NCBI RefSeq assembly: GCF_001982635.1 | Contig: NZ_MKFI01000003.1 | Location: 372,001 to 436,000 of the forward strand | From: Bradyrhizobium mercantei | GTDB lineage: Bacteria > Pseudomonadota > Alphaproteobacteria > Rhizobiales > Xanthobacteraceae | DNA length: 64,000 bases | Direction of reading: 5' to 3' | In this document: positions 9,179-18,237 of the stretch, one piece after another | Position numbering within the stretch: the stretch's first letter is position 1 | Layout of the letters: each line of letters opens with the position of its first letter | Made by a program: the position numbers and the translations under genes | The notes under the pieces: generated by a model | What the model saw: the letters and a program-made list of their open reading frames with translations, nothing else | Database searches by the model: none | Told to the model about the DNA's origin: nothing

Positions 9179-9430
9179 TTAAAGCGCGCTCAGATCCTCC
9201 GGCACATTGCCGTAGGCCCGCAGCAGCTTGGCATCGCCGAATTCGCCGATCGCGGGATCGCCGGTGCGGCTGAACGCGACGGCACCGATGCTGCCGGGCA
9301 TCCGCGACATCGTCTCCGCCCGGCGCAGCGCGATCGCCGAGCTCTGGCATTCCTCGGCACTGCCGGCGACCGGCGTGCCGTCGTCATCCTGCATGAAGGG
9401 CAGTGCCACGTAGTAGGTCACGTCCGTCAT
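9179..9430 (-). CDS. Conserved-type hypothetical protein (83 aa)
   Basis: This small acidic soluble protein starts 'MTDVTYYVALPFMQ' and ends 'YGNVPEDLSAL'. The middle, 'ECQSSAIALRRAETMSR', could form a helix. No known motif is visible. It is 31 bases upstream of nothing similar but shares orientation with the 69-aa gene at 9462-9671, so the two may form a small operon. The coding bias, with few rare codons and clear GC3 preference, favours a real gene. Function unknown. Confidence 0.6.
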   Translation of the reverse strand: MTDVTYYVALPFMQDDDGTPVAGSAEECQSSAIALRRAETMSRMPGSIGAVAFSRTGDPAIGEFGDAKLLRAYGNVPEDLSAL

Positions 9431-9461
9431 TGCTGTGCTCCCTGAAGATCAGGCCAAAGGA

Positions 9462-9671
9462 TCAGGCCGCGTCGCTCGCCGCCTGGGTTCGCGCCGGCAC
9501 GCAGCCGGCGGTGATGGCGGCCTGCAATTCCTCGAGCTCGGCCTCCAGATATTCGTTGGCCATGATCAGCGCCTTGATGGTGCTGCGCAGGTTGCCGTCG
9601 CACATCGCGATCGCCTGATCGCAGGCCTTCTCGTAGTGGGTGTGCTCGGGCAGCGAAGGCGGTGCGGACAT
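9462..9671 (-). CDS. Conserved-type hypothetical protein (69 aa)
   Basis: This 69-aa mostly helical protein begins 'MSAPPSLPEHTHYEKACDQ' and has a central acidic helix 'EYLEAELEELQAAI'. A GGGAG site precedes the ATG on the minus strand. It lies just ahead of the 83-aa gene. I do not recognise a family. The length and helix pattern suggest a small regulatory or structural protein. The gap upstream to 9872 holds nothing further that I can support. Confidence 0.55.
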   Translation of the reverse strand: MSAPPSLPEHTHYEKACDQAIAMCDGNLRSTIKALIMANEYLEAELEELQAAITAGCVPARTQAASDAA

Positions 9672-9872
9672 GGCGAAACTCCCTCTGATGGCTGGCGGGC
9701 GGCTGGGTCGGAATGTTCTCTTTTTGTTCCATTAGAGTCAAGCGCAGAAATCCGCGCCCGTGTCCGTTGCCGCGAACGTGAAGCCGATGAGGCGCTGTGG
9801 ATGACGGGGAAAACCGCCGGGCCGGCGTGAACCAAAAGCCGCCGGACCGCGAGGCGCGCGCGGCTTGGCTGT

Positions 9873-10079
9873 TCAGGCGATGATGTCGGGCGTGATCTGG
9901 TCTTCGATGAAGGCGATGCGGTCGCGCAATTGCAGCTTCCGCTTCTTCAAGCGTTGCAGCATCAAGAGATCCGGCGCGGGCGACTGATGCAGCGCGTCGA
10001 TCGCGGCATCGAGGTCGCGGTGCTCTTGTTGCAGACGCGCAAGCTCGGCGAGGAGTTCGCGCTCATCCTGATCGTTCAT
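9873..10079 (-). CDS. DUF465/YdcH-type small protein
   Basis: This 68-aa helical hairpin protein has the DUF465 (YdcH) pattern. Helix 1 is 'LLAELARLQQEHRDLDAAIDAL', followed by a turn 'PAPDLLMLQRLKKRKLQLRDRI' and the tail 'IEDQI'. YdcH-type proteins are widespread in proteobacteria and have no settled role. It is divergent from a second member at 10320-10505, which suggests an old duplication or shared control from the 240-base gap between them. Confidence 0.8.
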   Translation of the reverse strand: MNDQDERELLAELARLQQEHRDLDAAIDALHQSPAPDLLMLQRLKKRKLQLRDRIAFIEDQITPDIIA

Positions 10080-10319
10080 GGTTGTGTATTAACTGGTAAG
10101 CACGACGAGGTTGTTGCGGCCGAAGCAGCCGCTCGACGGAATATCCTCCCTGCGCGCGCGCCGCGCAAGCCGGACCGGTTCCATAGTCACGATTGGTTAC
10201 AGATAAACGGAAATGCGTGCGTGCGGCATTTCGCATCCCCCATCGACAGCGCCGTCCACTCGTGTACACTCAGGAGTCCGGATCGAACCTGAGGTTTAAC
10301 GCACCGAGGAGAGTTCGCA

Positions 10320-10505
10320 ATGGCGATACAGGCCCATCTCGTTGAGCTGGAGCGTAAACACAAAATACTCGAGAACGAACTGCACGAAGCGCTCGTTCAC
10401 CCTTCCGTAGACGACCTCCATATTTGTGAGCTGAAGCGCCGCAAGTTGATGGTCAAGGACCAGATCGAACGGTTGAGACTCTCCGCCGACGACACGGTCC
10501 ACTAA
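10320..10505 (+). CDS. DUF465/YdcH-type small protein
   Basis: This 61-aa protein begins 'MAIQAHLVELERKHKILENEL' and contains the family hallmark 'LKRRKLMVKDQIERL'. Its layout matches the minus-strand neighbour at 9873-10079. GAGGAGAG lies 6-12 bases before the ATG, a strong ribosome site. It is predicted to be a cytosolic helical hairpin. Function unknown. Confidence 0.82.
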   Translation: MAIQAHLVELERKHKILENELHEALVHPSVDDLHICELKRRKLMVKDQIERLRLSADDTVH

Positions 10506-10609
10506 GTCAGTCCCCGCAAATTAGCGAATAGCTTGGCCTTTTTACCGAGGGATGAACGCCGTAGCGCGCATCCCCCGGGGAGGCCATGCTGCTTTGCTCA
10601 GAGCTTGGG

Positions 10610-11716
10610 TCAGTCCGAGTTCGCCAGCTCGCCGACATGGTCGGCGACCGCCAGCGACGACGTGAGCCCGGGTGACTCGATTCCGAACAGGTTGACCAGC
10701 CCGGGGACGCCGTGATCAGCCGGTCCCTGGATCAGGAAATCCTGGGTCGCGACCGCCGGCGGCACGATCTTGGGGCGGATTCCCGAATAGCTCGGCATCA
10801 GCGCGCCATCCGGCAGCGTCGGCCAATATTTCCGGATCGCCGGATAGAACCGCTCGGCCCGATCAGGGTCGACCGCGTAATCGATGTGATCGATCCATTC
10901 GACGTCGGGGCCGAACCTCGCCTGTCCGGCCATGTCGAGCGTCAGGTGGACGCCGAGCCCGCCGGGCTCAGGCACCGGATAAATCAGCCGCGAGAACGGC
11001 GCCCTGGCGCTGCAGCTGAAGTAATTGCCCTTGGCCAAATAGGCCGTTGGAATCAATTCGATGGGCATGCCTTCGATGTTGCGCGCAACCGCGGTTGCGC
11101 CAAGGCCCGCGGCATTGACCAGGAGATCGCAGGCGAGCGTCATCGGCGCCGCGCCGCCGGCCTCGATCTCGAACCCGTTGGCGGTCGCCCTGGCGTGCAG
11201 CAGCGGCGTATGGAAGGCGAATGCCGCCCCGGCCGCCTCGGCGTCGCCGCGCAGCGCCAACATGTAAGCATGGCTGTCGATGATCCCGGTCGAGGGCGAC
11301 AGCAGCGCCGCGTCGCAGTTCAGCGCCGGCTCCAGCGCGCGCGCCGCCTCGCCGGACAGCACTTGCATGTCGTCGACGCCGTTGGCCGCGGCATGGGCCC
11401 GGATCGATTGCAGTTTTTCGGTCTCCGCAGGCGTGGTGGCGACGATCAGCTTGCCGCAATTCTTGTGCGGGATGCCGTGCTCGGCGCAGTAGCGGTAGAG
11501 CGATCGCTTGCCGCTGACGCACATCCGCGCCATCAGGCTGCCGGCCTTGTAATAGATGCCGGCGTGGATCACCTCGCTGTTTCGCGACGACGTCACCGTG
11601 CCGATCGCCTCGGCCTCCTCGATCACAATCACTTCGCGGCCGGCCTGTGCCAGCCGGCGCGCCACCGCGAGGCCGATCACCCCCGCACCGACGATCACGC
11701 AATCAACCTTGTCCAT
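10610..11716 (-). CDS. FAD-dependent oxidoreductase, L-2-hydroxyglutarate oxidase (LhgO)-like
   Basis: This 368-aa DAO-family flavoprotein has the N-terminal dinucleotide fold '[19 protein letters not shown]'. Further in are the active-site region '[14 protein letters not shown]', the segment '[16 protein letters not shown]', and the C-terminal 'SYSGIRPKI'. These match the LhgO/YgaF group, which oxidises L-2-hydroxyglutarate and passes electrons to quinone. I chose ATG 11716 because AAGGA lies 5 bases upstream and the fold then starts at residue 5. It is divergent from the large PAS-GGDEF-EAL gene. Related amino-acid oxidases cannot be fully excluded. Confidence 0.82.
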   Translation of the reverse strand: MDKVDCVIVGAGVIGLAVARRLAQAGREVIVIEEAEAIGTVTSSRNSEVIHAGIYYKAGSLMARMCVSGKRSLYRYCAEHGIPHKNCGKLIVATTPAETEKLQSIRAHAAANGVDDMQVLSGEAARALEPALNCDAALLSPSTGIIDSHAYMLALRGDAEAAGAAFAFHTPLLHARATANGFEIEAGGAAPMTLACDLLVNAAGLGATAVARNIEGMPIELIPTAYLAKGNYFSCSARAPFSRLIYPVPEPGGLGVHLTLDMAGQARFGPDVEWIDHIDYAVDPDRAERFYPAIRKYWPTLPDGALMPSYSGIRPKIVPPAVATQDFLIQGPADHGVPGLVNLFGIESPGLTSSLAVADHVGELANSD

Positions 11717-11988
11717 CTCGTCCTTCAGGTCCGAACATTTCCGTGCAGCCACGCCCTTGCCGTTGCCGCCAACATCGTTCAGCCGATCCGATCGTCTTCG
11801 GCAAGTGCTAATTAGGTAAGTGCTTGGGCCATCTCAAATAGTTGGGGAGCCATGCCCTGTTAGTGCAGCATTAATCATGTCAGGGCAATTGCCGTATATT
11901 AAGTGGCATTTTCCGGTTGCATCCGAAGGCGTTTACCCGATCAAAACCGCCGGAGCCGGACACTCGCCCGGTAATCCGCGGGTGATTG

Positions 11989-14673
11989 ATGGCTGGCAGG
12001 AAGTGGCAGGCGGGCAGGAAGAATTCGATTCCGGCAAGGGCCGCGCTTTGCCTGATCGCTGCCGTCGTGCCCAGTGCGGCCCGGGCCGCCTCCGCCGCGT
12101 TTGCGCCATCGACCTATCTCGGTGACCTCGATCCCGGCGTGGTCTGGGAGCTCCTGATCGGCAGCGTGGTGGTTGCCTCCTTCCTCGGCGCGATCGGGCT
12201 ATGGGTGCTTTCGGCCCTGCGCAAGGCCAAGCGCGCGCAGTTGCGGCGCAACGCCTTCGTGTCGTCGGCCCTCAACCATCTCAACCAGGGCGTGGTGATG
12301 ACCGATGCGCATGAACGCATCGTGTTCTGCAACGACCGCTATCTCGACATCTACGGCCTGTCGCGCGCCGATATCAGGCGCAACATGACCGGCACCGAAC
12401 TGCTTGAACTGCGCCGCAGCCGCGGTGTGCTCGACGTCAGCGTCGACGATTTCTTTGCCAGGGCCGCGGCGCCCGAGGGGCTGGTCACCGAACTGCCCGG
12501 CGGCAAGTCGGTGCTGGTGAAATATTTTCCGCTGCCGAACGGCGGCTCGGTCGCGACCCATCTCGATTGCACCGACCAGCGCATGCTGTCGCGCAAGCTC
12601 GCCTCGACCACGCAGTTCCTCGAATCCGTGCTCGACAACGTCCCGGTCTGCGTCGCGGCCAAGAACATCGAGGACGGCCGCTACATCTTCGCCAACCGCG
12701 CCTTCGAGCGCTTCTCGCGCTTCTCGCGCGATCACATCGTGGGCAAGCGCGCCGACGAGATCTTCCGCTCCGAGACCGCGCTCAGCATCGATACCGCCGA
12801 CCGCGCGGCGCTCGACGCCCCGCAAGGCTATCATCGCAGCGAATTCTTCGTCGAACGCGGTTCGGAGAAGCGGATCCTGGCCTCCAACCGGGTGATCGCC
12901 CGCAACGAGGCCGGCGAGCCGGAATTCCTGATCGCGCTGTTCGAGGACGTCACCGACCGCCGCTCGCTGTCGCGCGAGCTCGAGAACAACAAGAAATTCC
13001 TCGAGCTCGTGGTCGACAACATCCCGGTCTCGCTGATCGTGCAGCGCGTCAGCGACGGCCGTTATTTGCTGGCCAACCGCAGCGCCGAGACGATCCTCAA
13101 CCGACGCCGCGAGGACGCCGCCGGCCTGACTGCTTCCGACATCTTCAACACACGCGAAGCCAAGCTCATTATGGCGCGCGACGAGGCGGCGATCAGGAAG
13201 CGCAGCACGATCGCCGAGGAGCACCCGATCTCGACCAAGGACGGCCTGCGGCTGTTCCTGACCCGCCGCATGACCGTGCTCGACGACCACGGCGAGCCGC
13301 AGTATCTGATCAAGACCCATGAGGACGTCACCGACCGGCGCCAGACCGAGTCGCGCATGGCGCACATGGCCTATCATGACGGCCTGACCGATCTGCCGAA
13401 CCGCGCCGCCTTCCTGCAGGCGCTGACCCAGATGATCGAGGCCTGCGACGGCACCGACGAGGAGTTCGCCGTGCTCTGCGTCGACCTCGATGGGCTGAAG
13501 GAGATCAACGACGTCTACGGCCACGCGATGGGCGACAAGGTGCTGATCGAGGTCGCGCAACGTTTGCAGGCCGTGGCGCGCGGCGGCGTGGTCGCGCGGC
13601 TGTCCGGCGACGAATTCGGCCTCATCATCGACGGCAAGCAGCCGGTTGCCGGCATCGCGCTGGCCGAGCAGGCCGCCGAGGCGCTCGGGCAGGATTTCCT
13701 GATCGACGGCAAGTCGGTGCGCACCGGCCTCACCACCGGCATCGCGGTCTTCCCCGCCAACGGATCCGATGCGGCCTCGCTGCTGGCCAATTCCGGCGCG
13801 GCGCTGTTCCGTGCCAAGGCCAAGTCGCGCGGCACGATCTCGATCTTCGAGCCGGAGATGGACCAGCAGATCCGCGATCGCCGCGTGCTGCACCAGGAGC
13901 TGTCGGTCGCGATCAAGAACGGCGAATTGTCGCTCTATTATCAGCCGCAGGCGGCTGCGGGCGCGAGCGTTGCGGGCAGCCAGATCATCGGCTTCGAGGC
14001 GCTGGCGCGCTGGCACCACCCGGTGCGCGGCTTCGTGCCACCAGGCGATTTCATTCCGCTCGCGGAAGAAAGCGGCCTGATCGTCGAGATGGGCGAATGG
14101 ATCCTGCGCGAAGCCTGCCGGGAGGCGGCCTCCTGGGCGGTTCCGCTGCAGGTTGCGGTGAACCTGTCACCGGCGCAATTCACCCATGGCGACCTCGTCG
14201 GCCTCGTCCATTCGATCCTGCTCGAGACCGGGCTCACGCCCGACCGTCTCGAGCTCGAAATCACCGAAGGCGTGCTGATCGAGGATTTCGACCGCGGCCT
14301 GTCGCTGCTGCGGCGGCTGAAGGCGCTCGGCGTCCGCATCTCGATGGACGATTTCGGCAGCGGCTATTCCTCGCTGAGCTATCTGCAGGCGTTCCCGTTC
14401 GACAAGATCAAGATCGATCGCGCCTTCGTCATCAATCTCGGCCGCAATCCGCAATCGGCCGCGATCGTGCGCGCCGTCATCGATCTTGGCCACGGCCTCG
14501 AAATGTCGATCGTCGCCGAAGGCGTCGAGACCGAGGCGCAACTCGGCTTCCTCTCTGAAGAAGGCTGCGACGCGGTGCAGGGCTATCTGATCGGCCGGCC
14601 GGCCCCGATCGGTCAATTTGCCGCGCTGGTGGGCGGCGACCTGCTCGCCGAAACCGTGCGCAGGGCCGGTTAG
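11989..14673 (+). CDS. [17 protein letters not shown] signalling protein
   Basis: This 894-aa membrane protein has a signal-like segment (to about residue 32), one strong transmembrane helix (about 45-70) and three PAS domains (about 88-200, 205-325 and 335-450). A GGDEF domain (about 455-615) and an EAL domain (about 630-880) follow. The GGDEF motif reads SGDEF, so cyclase activity is doubtful. The EAL phosphodiesterase motifs are complete: EAL, 'VNLSPAQF', 'LEITEG', 'DDFGSGYSS', 'KIKID' and 'AEGVET'. It is most likely a cyclic di-GMP phosphodiesterase controlled by PAS sensing. The start is ATG 11989. Confidence 0.9.
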   Translation: MAGRKWQAGRKNSIPARAALCLIAAVVPSAARAASAAFAPSTYLGDLDPGVVWELLIGSVVVASFLGAIGLWVLSALRKAKRAQLRRNAFVSSALNHLNQGVVMTDAHERIVFCNDRYLDIYGLSRADIRRNMTGTELLELRRSRGVLDVSVDDFFARAAAPEGLVTELPGGKSVLVKYFPLPNGGSVATHLDCTDQRMLSRKLASTTQFLESVLDNVPVCVAAKNIEDGRYIFANRAFERFSRFSRDHIVGKRADEIFRSETALSIDTADRAALDAPQGYHRSEFFVERGSEKRILASNRVIARNEAGEPEFLIALFEDVTDRRSLSRELENNKKFLELVVDNIPVSLIVQRVSDGRYLLANRSAETILNRRREDAAGLTASDIFNTREAKLIMARDEAAIRKRSTIAEEHPISTKDGLRLFLTRRMTVLDDHGEPQYLIKTHEDVTDRRQTESRMAHMAYHDGLTDLPNRAAFLQALTQMIEACDGTDEEFAVLCVDLDGLKEINDVYGHAMGDKVLIEVAQRLQAVARGGVVARLSGDEFGLIIDGKQPVAGIALAEQAAEALGQDFLIDGKSVRTGLTTGIAVFPANGSDAASLLANSGAALFRAKAKSRGTISIFEPEMDQQIRDRRVLHQELSVAIKNGELSLYYQPQAAAGASVAGSQIIGFEALARWHHPVRGFVPPGDFIPLAEESGLIVEMGEWILREACREAASWAVPLQVAVNLSPAQFTHGDLVGLVHSILLETGLTPDRLELEITEGVLIEDFDRGLSLLRRLKALGVRISMDDFGSGYSSLSYLQAFPFDKIKIDRAFVINLGRNPQSAAIVRAVIDLGHGLEMSIVAEGVETEAQLGFLSEEGCDAVQGYLIGRPAPIGQFAALVGGDLLAETVRRAG

Positions 14674-15046
14674 GCTGGCCTGAACCGTCGGATCGGCCCG
14701 GCCGGCTGGCTTGCCATCTATTGCACGCCCGGTTACATCTCGAACCACCACAATATGTGAGCCGAGAAAGGAGGGCTGCGTCGTGGCGAGATTCACCGAT
14801 CCCCACCTCAAGCGTGGCCCCGTCAACGCCCTGCAAATGCGTTTGCAGGGCTGACCGGAAACTCGCGTAAAATCTCTTCCTGGTCTGCCCTTCGTGGCCG
14901 TGCTGCGCCGAACGTTTGAGCGTTCGCGTCTGCACTCAGATTCCTCGCCGCGTTTCGACACGCACATCCGATGCCTGGATGCCCAAGGGCATGCTGGCAT
15001 GCCCGGGGATGTTGTCGCGATCGCCGGCAAGACCAGAGAATTGATC
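14674..15046. other. Leader region upstream of the ABC-F gene, with inverted repeat
   Basis: This 373-base stretch has no supported gene if the ABC-F start is GTG 15047. It contains a perfect 10-bp inverted repeat with a 4-base loop at 14828-14851 (arms GCCCTGCAAA/TTTGCAGGGC) and a weaker one near 14912 (CGAACG/CGTTCG). No T run follows either, so neither looks like a finished terminator. They could be an operator or part of a leader RNA. An in-frame ATG at 14894 would move the ABC-F start into this region. Confidence 0.5.
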
Positions 15047-16567
15047 GTGACCCTCATCAATGTCCGCAATCTCGGCGTAACGCTGAACGCGCCGCTGTTT
15101 TCCGAACTGAATTTCGTCGTCAATGCCGGCGACCGCATTGGCCTCGTGGCCGCCAACGGCCGCGGCAAGTCCACGCTGCTGCGCTGCATCGCCGGCGCGA
15201 TGGAGCCTCATGATGGCGACATCACCCGCGCACGCGGACTGACCGTCGGCCATGTCGCGCAGGACGCGCCGCCGAGGCTGATGGATACGCCGTTCCATGC
15301 CGCCGTGCTCGACGCGCTGCCTGTCGAGCAACGCGCCAGCGAGAGCTGGCGGGTCGACGTCGCCCTGCAATCGCTCGAAGTGCCTGACGAATTGTGGACG
15401 CGGCCGCTGCGGCAATTGAGCGGCGGCTGGTTGCGGCTTGCGCTGCTCGCGCGCGTGCTGGTGACCGAGCCGGACGTGTTGCTGCTCGACGAGCCGACCA
15501 ACCATCTCGACCTCGCCAAGATCGGCCGGCTCGAGGCCTGGCTGAATGCGCTGCCGCGTGAGATGCCGGTGGTGATCGCAAGCCACGATCGCGCCTTCCT
15601 CGATGCGACGACCAACCGGACGCTGTTCCTGCGCCCGGAGCGGTCGCAGTTGTTCGCGTTGCCTTATACCGCGGCGCGTGCGGCGATCGACGAATTCGAT
15701 GCCTCGGACGAGCGGCGCTATCAGCGCGACATGAAGGCGGTCTGGCAGCTCCGGCAGCAGGCCGCGAAGCTGAACAATCTCGGCATCAATTCCGGCAGCG
15801 ACCTCCTGCTGTCCAAGACCAGGCAGTTGAAGCAGCGCGCCGAGAAATTGGAGGAGACGGCGAAGCCGGCGCATCTGGAACGCTCCGCCGGAGCGATCCG
15901 GCTCGCCAACCGCGACACCCATGCCAAGGTCCTTGTCAGGCTGGATAACGCTGCGATCGCCACTCCCGACGGCCGGCCGTTGTTCCGGACCGGCCAGCAG
16001 TTCATCTGCAAGGGCGACCGGATTGCGCTGCTCGGGCCGAACGGCGCGGGCAAGAGCCGGTTCGTCGCGGCGCTGCGGCTCGCGATCGAGACCAGCGAGG
16101 CGGCAGCCGTCGATATCCGAGCCACCGAGTCGCTGGTGCTTGGCTATTGCGACCAGGCGTTGGCCGATCTCAGGGATAGCGACACGCCGATGCGCATGCT
16201 GACGCGGCGCTTCGCGGTCGGCGATCAGCGTGCCCGCGGCCTGCTCGCCGGTGCCGGGCTCTCGATCGAGATGCAGGGCCGTCCGATCGGGCGGCTGTCG
16301 GGCGGGCAGAAGGCCCGGCTCGGCATGCTGGTGCTGCGTCTCACCCAGCCGAACTTCTATCTGCTCGATGAGCCGACCAACCACCTCGACATCGAGGGCC
16401 AGGAGGCGCTGGAGGAGGAACTGATGGAGCAGCAGGCCAGCTGCCTCCTGGTCTCGCACGACCGCCAGTTCGTGCGGACGGTGGCCAACCGGTTCTGGGT
16501 GATCGAAGGCAGGAAGCTGATCGAGGTCGGACCCGAACATTTCTTTGCCTCCGTTGGAGCAGGCTGA
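15047..16567 (+). CDS. ABC-F family ATPase
   Basis: This soluble protein has two ATP-binding cassettes and no membrane part, the ABC-F layout. Members act on ribosomes as translation factors or antibiotic-protection proteins. Cassette 1 has Walker A 'ANGRGKST', signature LSGGW and Walker B 'VLLLDEPTNHLDL'. Cassette 2 has 'GPNGAGKS', LSGGQ and 'FYLLDEPTNHLDIEG'. The linker between them is basic and helical. I prefer GTG 15047 (506 aa, 'VTLINVRNLGVTL') because it starts at the fold, though an in-frame ATG at 14894 exists. The role, housekeeping or resistance, cannot be told from sequence. Confidence 0.9.
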   Translation: MTLINVRNLGVTLNAPLFSELNFVVNAGDRIGLVAANGRGKSTLLRCIAGAMEPHDGDITRARGLTVGHVAQDAPPRLMDTPFHAAVLDALPVEQRASESWRVDVALQSLEVPDELWTRPLRQLSGGWLRLALLARVLVTEPDVLLLDEPTNHLDLAKIGRLEAWLNALPREMPVVIASHDRAFLDATTNRTLFLRPERSQLFALPYTAARAAIDEFDASDERRYQRDMKAVWQLRQQAAKLNNLGINSGSDLLLSKTRQLKQRAEKLEETAKPAHLERSAGAIRLANRDTHAKVLVRLDNAAIATPDGRPLFRTGQQFICKGDRIALLGPNGAGKSRFVAALRLAIETSEAAAVDIRATESLVLGYCDQALADLRDSDTPMRMLTRRFAVGDQRARGLLAGAGLSIEMQGRPIGRLSGGQKARLGMLVLRLTQPNFYLLDEPTNHLDIEGQEALEEELMEQQASCLLVSHDRQFVRTVANRFWVIEGRKLIEVGPEHFFASVGAG

Positions 16568-16630
16568 TGTTTGGTGCTTTTTTCTGCGAGTACGTATTCC
16601 GTTCGCATTGAAATGCGATAGGCGTTGCGC

Positions 16631-18091
16631 ATGGCGGACTACGACGTCGCGATCATCGGCGGTGGCTTGAACGGCACCAGCATGGCCCGTGACGCGGCCG
16701 GCCGCGGCCTGCGCGTGATCCTGCTGGAGCAGGGCGATCTCGGCTCCGGCGCGTCGCAGGCCTCGCCGCGGCTGGTCCACGGCGACCTGGCGGGGCTGGA
16801 GCGGCGCCGGTTCTTCCGCGTTCGCAGGGCACTCAGGGAGCGCGACGTGATGCTGCGCATCGCGCCGCATCTGGTGCGGCCGATGCGCTTTGCGCTTCCC
16901 GCGCATGCCGAGGAGCGGCCGCCATGGCAATTGCGGTCGTTGCTGCTGCTCTATGAGCGATTGGCTTCGCGCAGCGGCCTGCCGCGCTCGGCGACACTCG
17001 ACGTCACCCACCATCCGGTCGGCAATGCGCTGAAGCGGCCGTTCGGCACCGCGTTCGAATATTCCGACTGCGTAGTCGACGATTCCCGGCTTGTCGTTCT
17101 GACCGCCGTCGACGCCGCGGCGCGCGGCGCCGATATCCGCACCGGCGCGCGCGTGACCCGGGCCGAGCGCGGCGAGACCTGGCGGCTGGTCGCGATCGAC
17201 CGCGGCTATCGGCGGGTGATCACGGCGCGGTCGCTGGTCAACGCGACCGGCGCGTGGACCGCCTCCGTCGCCGACACCGTGTTGCGCGTGCCGGCGCCCC
17301 AGCTCGCGACCGTGCAGATCAGCCAGATCGTGGTGCGCCGCCTGTTCGACTGCAACAACGTCTATGTGTTCCAGAATCCCGACGGACAGCTGATCTTCGC
17401 CAGTCCCTATGAGCGCGACTACACTCTGATCGGCAGCGTCAGTCATCCCTTCAAGGGCGATCCCGCCATTGTCGCGATGGGCGTGCGTGAAGTGGCCTAT
17501 CTCTGCGACGCAGCCAATCGCTATTTTCGTGAGCAGATTGCGCCGGCCGATGCGCTGCGAACGATTTCCGGCGCCAATTCAGTCGTCGCGTCCGCGCGCC
17601 GGCGCGATGGGGCAGCACTGCTCGATTACAGGCGCGGCAAGGCGCCGCTGCTCACGGTCTTCGGCGGCGACGTCACCACGTCGCGGCGCCGCGCCGAGCG
17701 GGCGGTGTCGGAGTTCACCCGGTTCTATCCGATGACGCCGCGCTGGACCGCAACAGTGCCGCTGCCGGGCGGCGAATTCGCGTGGCAGCGCTTCGAGACC
17801 GAGGTCGACATCGCGCGCGACCGCTGGCGTTTCCTCGGCGAGGCGCAGGCGCGGCGGCTGGTGGCCGCCTATGGGCTGAATGTAAAGGACGTGCTGGGCG
17901 ACGCCAGGGAGAAGGCCGATCTCGGCCCCGCCTTCGGCACTGAGTTGACCGGTGCCGAGGTGCGCTACCTCATGCGCAAGGAATGGGCGCGCTTTCCCGA
18001 CGACGTGCTGTGGCGCCGCTCCAAGCTCGGGCTGACCATGCCGCAAGCCGATCGCGACGCGCTCGCAGCGTTCATGGCGAAAGCAGATTGA
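16631..18091 (+). CDS. GlpD-like FAD-dependent glycerol-3-phosphate dehydrogenase, divergent
   Basis: This 486-aa flavoprotein begins 'YDVAIIGGGLNGTSMARDAAG', the GlpD dinucleotide fold. It ends with the GlpD C-terminal segment 'EWARFPDDVLWRRSKLGL'. GlpD oxidises glycerol-3-phosphate to dihydroxyacetone phosphate at the membrane. The stretch that usually reads 'STKLIHGGLRYLE' is here 'SPRLVHGDLAGLE', replacing normally fixed Gly and Arg-Tyr residues. Substrate or activity may therefore differ from true GlpD. ATG 16631 was chosen over TTG 16625. It follows the ABC-F gene by 63 bases. No glpF or glpK is nearby. Confidence 0.8.
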   Translation: MADYDVAIIGGGLNGTSMARDAAGRGLRVILLEQGDLGSGASQASPRLVHGDLAGLERRRFFRVRRALRERDVMLRIAPHLVRPMRFALPAHAEERPPWQLRSLLLLYERLASRSGLPRSATLDVTHHPVGNALKRPFGTAFEYSDCVVDDSRLVVLTAVDAAARGADIRTGARVTRAERGETWRLVAIDRGYRRVITARSLVNATGAWTASVADTVLRVPAPQLATVQISQIVVRRLFDCNNVYVFQNPDGQLIFASPYERDYTLIGSVSHPFKGDPAIVAMGVREVAYLCDAANRYFREQIAPADALRTISGANSVVASARRRDGAALLDYRRGKAPLLTVFGGDVTTSRRRAERAVSEFTRFYPMTPRWTATVPLPGGEFAWQRFETEVDIARDRWRFLGEAQARRLVAAYGLNVKDVLGDAREKADLGPAFGTELTGAEVRYLMRKEWARFPDDVLWRRSKLGLTMPQADRDALAAFMAKAD

Positions 18092-18105
18092 ACGCGGCTC
18101 TCAAA

Positions 18106-18229
18106 CCTCCCCTTGAAAAGGGGAGGTCGCTTTGCTCGCAGAGCAAAGCGGGTGGGGATCTGCTCTCTCCCCAGACACCGTCGCTTGTGGCTGACCCCCA
18201 TCCCGACCTTCCCCCTTTCAGGGGGAAGG
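18106..18229. repeat. Paired-hairpin intergenic repeat, family B
   Basis: The unit is bounded by 'cctccccttgaaaaggggagg' hairpin arms on the left and a 'ccttcccc...gggggaagg' hairpin on the right, with 'gctttgctcgcagagcaaagc' in between. It lies between the convergent GlpD-like and TPR genes and could end both transcripts. Confidence 0.8.
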
Positions 18230-18237
18230 AGAAGGCG

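Noticed and set aside
12199..14019. 606-aa minus-strand ORF opposite the PAS-GGDEF-EAL gene
   Set aside because: Shadow frame; no family motifs, and the plus strand encodes well-conserved domains.
14936..17446. 836-aa minus-strand ORF across the ABC-F and GlpD-like genes
   Set aside because: It spans two clear plus-strand genes; composition is that of an antisense frame.
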